Positions 53,103 through 55,327 of a stretch of DNA of 55,327 nt are shown here, one piece after another (within the stretch, counting starts at the first letter, position 1; each line of letters opens with the position of its first letter). The notes under the pieces were generated by a model, which had not been told where the DNA came from, made no database searches, and saw nothing but the letters and a program-made list of their open reading frames with translations. The translations under genes were made by a program, and so were the position numbers. Source of the DNA: Lysobacteraceae bacterium (lineage in GTDB: Bacteria; Pseudomonadota; Gammaproteobacteria; Xanthomonadales; Ahniellaceae). Location of the stretch: positions 1-55,327 of the forward strand of contig JAJTHZ010000021.1 in the NCBI GenBank assembly GCA_021299185.1, in the 5' to 3' direction.

Positions 53103-54881
53103 ATGGCCGTCACACCCGAAACCGCCGCCACTGCCGCGGCCAGCATGCCGCTGCAGCGCGACCACAGCGTCGCCAAGCATCTGTTCTTCGGCGACATCCT
53201 GGAACAGAACCTGTTCCCCTATCCGCAGATCCGCGCGAAGGACCGCGAGACCCTGGGCGCGATCGTCGACGCGATCGACGAGTTTCTGCGCTCCAAGGAA
53301 AAGGACCTGCGCACCTTCGACCGCGAGGGCGAACAGAGCGCCGACTACGTGCAGGCATTGCGCGACATGGGCCTGTTCGGCCTGATCATCGGCGAGGAGT
53401 ACGGCGGCCTCGGGCTGTCCAACGGCGCCTATGCGCGCGTTCTGGCACAGACCTCGGCGCACGACAGCGCGACCTCGGTGACGGTTGGCGCGCACAGTTC
53501 GATCGGCCTGAAGGGTCTGCTGCTGTTCGGCAACGAGGCGCAGAAGGCGAAGTACCTGCCGAAACTCGCCAGCGGCGAGATGATCGCCGCGTTCTGCCTC
53601 ACCGAGTCGGGCGCCGGCTCCGATGCCGCTTCCGTCAAGACCCATGCGAAGAAGCAGGCCGACGGCTCCTGGTTGCTCAATGGCGAGAAGATCTGGATCA
53701 GCAACGGCGGCATCGCCGGCTTCTACACCGTGTTCGCGCGCACCGAGGGCGAGGGCGGCAAGATGAGCGCCTTCATCGTCGAGGCCGGCTGGCCGGGCGT
53801 GAGCCACGGCCACCACGAGGACAAACTCGGCATCCGCGGCAGCAACACCACCACGGTGGCGTTCAGCGACGTGCGCGTGCCGGCGGAGTGCCTGCTCGGC
53901 GAAGAGGGCAAGGGCTTCAAGGTGGCAATGGCCATCCTCAACAACGGCCGCACCGGGCTCGGCGGCGGCGCGGTGGGCGGGATGAAGGCGCTGATCCGGC
54001 TCGCCACCCAGCAGGCCAAGGATCGCAAGCAGTTCGGCAAGCCGATCATCGAGTTCGGGCTGGTGCGCGAGAAGATCGCGCAGATGACGGTGGACTGCTT
54101 CGCCGCCGAGAGCGCGGTCTGGATGCTCGCCCACTACATCGACCACGACGTCGAGGACTACTCGATCGAAGCGGCGATGAGCAAGGTGTTCGCCAGCGAA
54201 GCCGTGCAGCGCGCCTGCTACGAGAGCCTGCAGATCGCGGCCGGCAACGGCTTCATGAAGGAGTATCCCTACGAGCGGCCGACGCGCGACACGCGCATCC
54301 TGAGCATCTTCGAGGGCACCAACGAGATCCTGCGCCTGTACGTGGCACTGTCCGGGCTGAAGGACGTGGGCGCCAGCCTGGGCAACCTCAAGGAAGCGCT
54401 GTCGCACATCTTCGACGACCCGATCAAGGGCTTCGGCGTGCTGTCCGGCTACGCCAACCGCCGCGCGCGCCAGCGCACCGGGTTCGGCACCGACCGGATC
54501 CTCACCCAGTTGTCGCCCGACCTGCGCAAGGTGGCGTCGATCTACGAGAAGTCGGTGGTCGAGCTGGCCAACGCCAGCGACACCCTGCTCAAGAAGTACG
54601 GCAAGCGGATCGCCGACCAGCAGTACCAGTTGAAGCGGCTGGCCGACATCGCGATCGACCTCTACGTCGGCCTGTGCACGCTGTCGCGCGCGGCGAGCCT
54701 CGAGAAGTCGGACCCCAGGCACGGCCCGATGGCGGCGAGCATCGCCTACGTGTTCGCCAAGCAGGCGCGGCGGCGCATCGCGCGCAACGTGCGCGCGATC
54801 GACGTCAACGAGGACGCGCGGCTGGAGAAGATCACCGAGATGGTGGCGAACGAGGGCCGCTATCCGTGGGACGTGTTCTGA
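53103..54881 (+). CDS. Acyl-CoA dehydrogenase, VLCAD/ACAD9-like
   Basis: A 592-residue flavoprotein of beta-oxidation, longer than the usual 380-residue acyl-CoA dehydrogenases because of a C-terminal helical domain (about 450-592), as in very-long-chain enzymes. FCLTESGAGSDAASVKT and WISNGGIAGFYTVFART are the FAD-binding signatures; Glu404 in IFEGTNEI is the catalytic base. It removes two hydrogens from acyl-CoA and passes electrons to ETF. ATG at 53103 follows AGGAG. The frame open to 52560 runs through the peptidase gene and is rejected. No other beta-oxidation gene is adjacent. Confidence 0.94.
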   Translation: MAVTPETAATAAASMPLQRDHSVAKHLFFGDILEQNLFPYPQIRAKDRETLGAIVDAIDEFLRSKEKDLRTFDREGEQSADYVQALRDMGLFGLIIGEEYGGLGLSNGAYARVLAQTSAHDSATSVTVGAHSSIGLKGLLLFGNEAQKAKYLPKLASGEMIAAFCLTESGAGSDAASVKTHAKKQADGSWLLNGEKIWISNGGIAGFYTVFARTEGEGGKMSAFIVEAGWPGVSHGHHEDKLGIRGSNTTTVAFSDVRVPAECLLGEEGKGFKVAMAILNNGRTGLGGGAVGGMKALIRLATQQAKDRKQFGKPIIEFGLVREKIAQMTVDCFAAESAVWMLAHYIDHDVEDYSIEAAMSKVFASEAVQRACYESLQIAAGNGFMKEYPYERPTRDTRILSIFEGTNEILRLYVALSGLKDVGASLGNLKEALSHIFDDPIKGFGVLSGYANRRARQRTGFGTDRILTQLSPDLRKVASIYEKSVVELANASDTLLKKYGKRIADQQYQLKRLADIAIDLYVGLCTLSRAASLEKSDPRHGPMAASIAYVFAKQARRRIARNVRAIDVNEDARLEKITEMVANEGRYPWDVF

Positions 54882-55327
54882 CCGGCGCCTCCTGCGGGCG
54901 ACGCGGTTTCGATACTCAGTAACGCGCTGGACGAAGGATCGCCCGCAAACCTCCGGGAAAGCCGCAGCGGCGCGAATGCAACGCCATCACCCGATGCGCG
55001 GAACGCCCGCCGTTGCCGGCCAAATCGGCCGCCGGCAGGTGTATGTTCGGCGGGTCGCGGCTTCCGGTGCGGGGGCTCCGGGCCGGCGACTTCAGCAGTC
55101 CACATCAACCGAACCGTGGGGAGAAGCACGATGAGGATTCATCGTTCGGCGGTTGCTTTGTGTGTTTCGATGGGGGTGGTGCCGGGCAATACTGTCCGGT
55201 TAATCCCCGAATAAATTCAACTGGTTAGCGGGCACCGGTTCGCCATGTGTGCGTTCGCCGGCGAAAACGGCGTTTCCAGCGGGGTTTCCTCGAAGACGGC
55301 GGCGCTGAGCGCCTGCAGCATTGTGCG
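54882..55327. other. Intergenic region at the right edge
   Basis: These 446 bases carry no recognised complete gene. The inverted repeat TGCGGGCGA (54893-54901) and TCGCCCGCA (54939-54947) encloses 37 bases and may be a large 3' hairpin of the dehydrogenase mRNA. A second GC-rich hairpin (TGCCGGC and GCCGGCA) lies at about 55014-55038. From 55119 there is a ribosome site and a short open frame described separately. The stretch after 55195 is visibly richer in A and T than the rest of the window. Confidence 0.6.
55131..55214 (+). CDS. Short open frame, possible truncated start of a secreted protein
   Basis: A strong GGGGAG site (55118-55123) precedes ATG at 55131, which begins MRIHRSAVALCVSMGVVPG, much like a signal peptide. 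The frame then stops at TAA after 27 codons. Neither of the other frames continues the protein for long. It may be the remains of a gene broken by a rearrangement or frameshift, or a short peptide, or a coincidence. Nothing more can be said because the window ends 113 bases later. Confidence 0.25.
   Translation: MRIHRSAVALCVSMGVVPGNTVRLIPE

Overview
The window looks like a chromosomal piece of a GC-rich gammaproteobacterium of the Xanthomonadales (Lysobacterales) type. Reasons: a complete S10-spc-alpha ribosomal cluster in gammaproteobacterial order but without rpmJ after secY, a bTHX (S31e-like) gene, a MerC-domain gene, the HutF branch of histidine degradation, and a large secreted S8 peptidase ending in an IF-x-x-GFE tail. 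The taxonomic call is inference; no rRNA is present.

Layout. (1) 1-13753, + strand: the end of tuf, then rpsJ to rplQ with secY and rpoA, closed by a strong terminator. (2) 13752-19250: a c-di-GMP pair (variant HD-GYP protein, then a degenerate-GGDEF/intact-EAL protein), a TonB receptor with a Zur-like box over its promoter, a MerC-domain membrane protein and thx. (3) 19250-21902: divergent hutI and hutF, apparently from leaderless promoters. (4) 21936-26841, - strand: a four-gene multiheme electron-transfer operon (NapC-type quinol dehydrogenase, ethylbenzene-dehydrogenase-like haem protein, DmsE/MtrA decahaem cytochrome, MtrB/PioB outer-membrane barrel). (5) 27084-28064: a UbiA/MenA-like prenyltransferase, divergent from that operon. 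(6) 28093-42587: hupE, then, divergently, a complete O2-tolerant-type [NiFe] uptake hydrogenase operon with all structural, maturation and hyp genes. (7) 42597-46979: a ratA/membrane protein/NPP phosphodiesterase operon and, divergently, hutU. (8) 46988-49116: an SDR gene divergent from a GbsR/MarR-type regulator plus a DCC protein, around a perfect 20-bp palindrome. (9) 49235-54881: a secreted S8 peptidase and a VLCAD-type acyl-CoA dehydrogenase. The last 446 bases hold an inverted repeat and a possible truncated gene start.

How they may work together. The most interesting block is 21936-42587. Both the cytochrome operon/prenyltransferase divergent region and the hupE/hydrogenase divergent region carry a TTGAY-N4-RTCAA (FNR/Anr/FixK-type) box. 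An inferred model is that under low oxygen the cell oxidises H2 through HyaABC into the quinone pool. A NapC-type protein would then draw quinol electrons into a periplasmic cytochrome chain that ends in a porin-cytochrome complex across the outer membrane. No cell-surface cytochrome and no terminal reductase are encoded here, so the final acceptor is unknown and the direction of electron flow is not proven.
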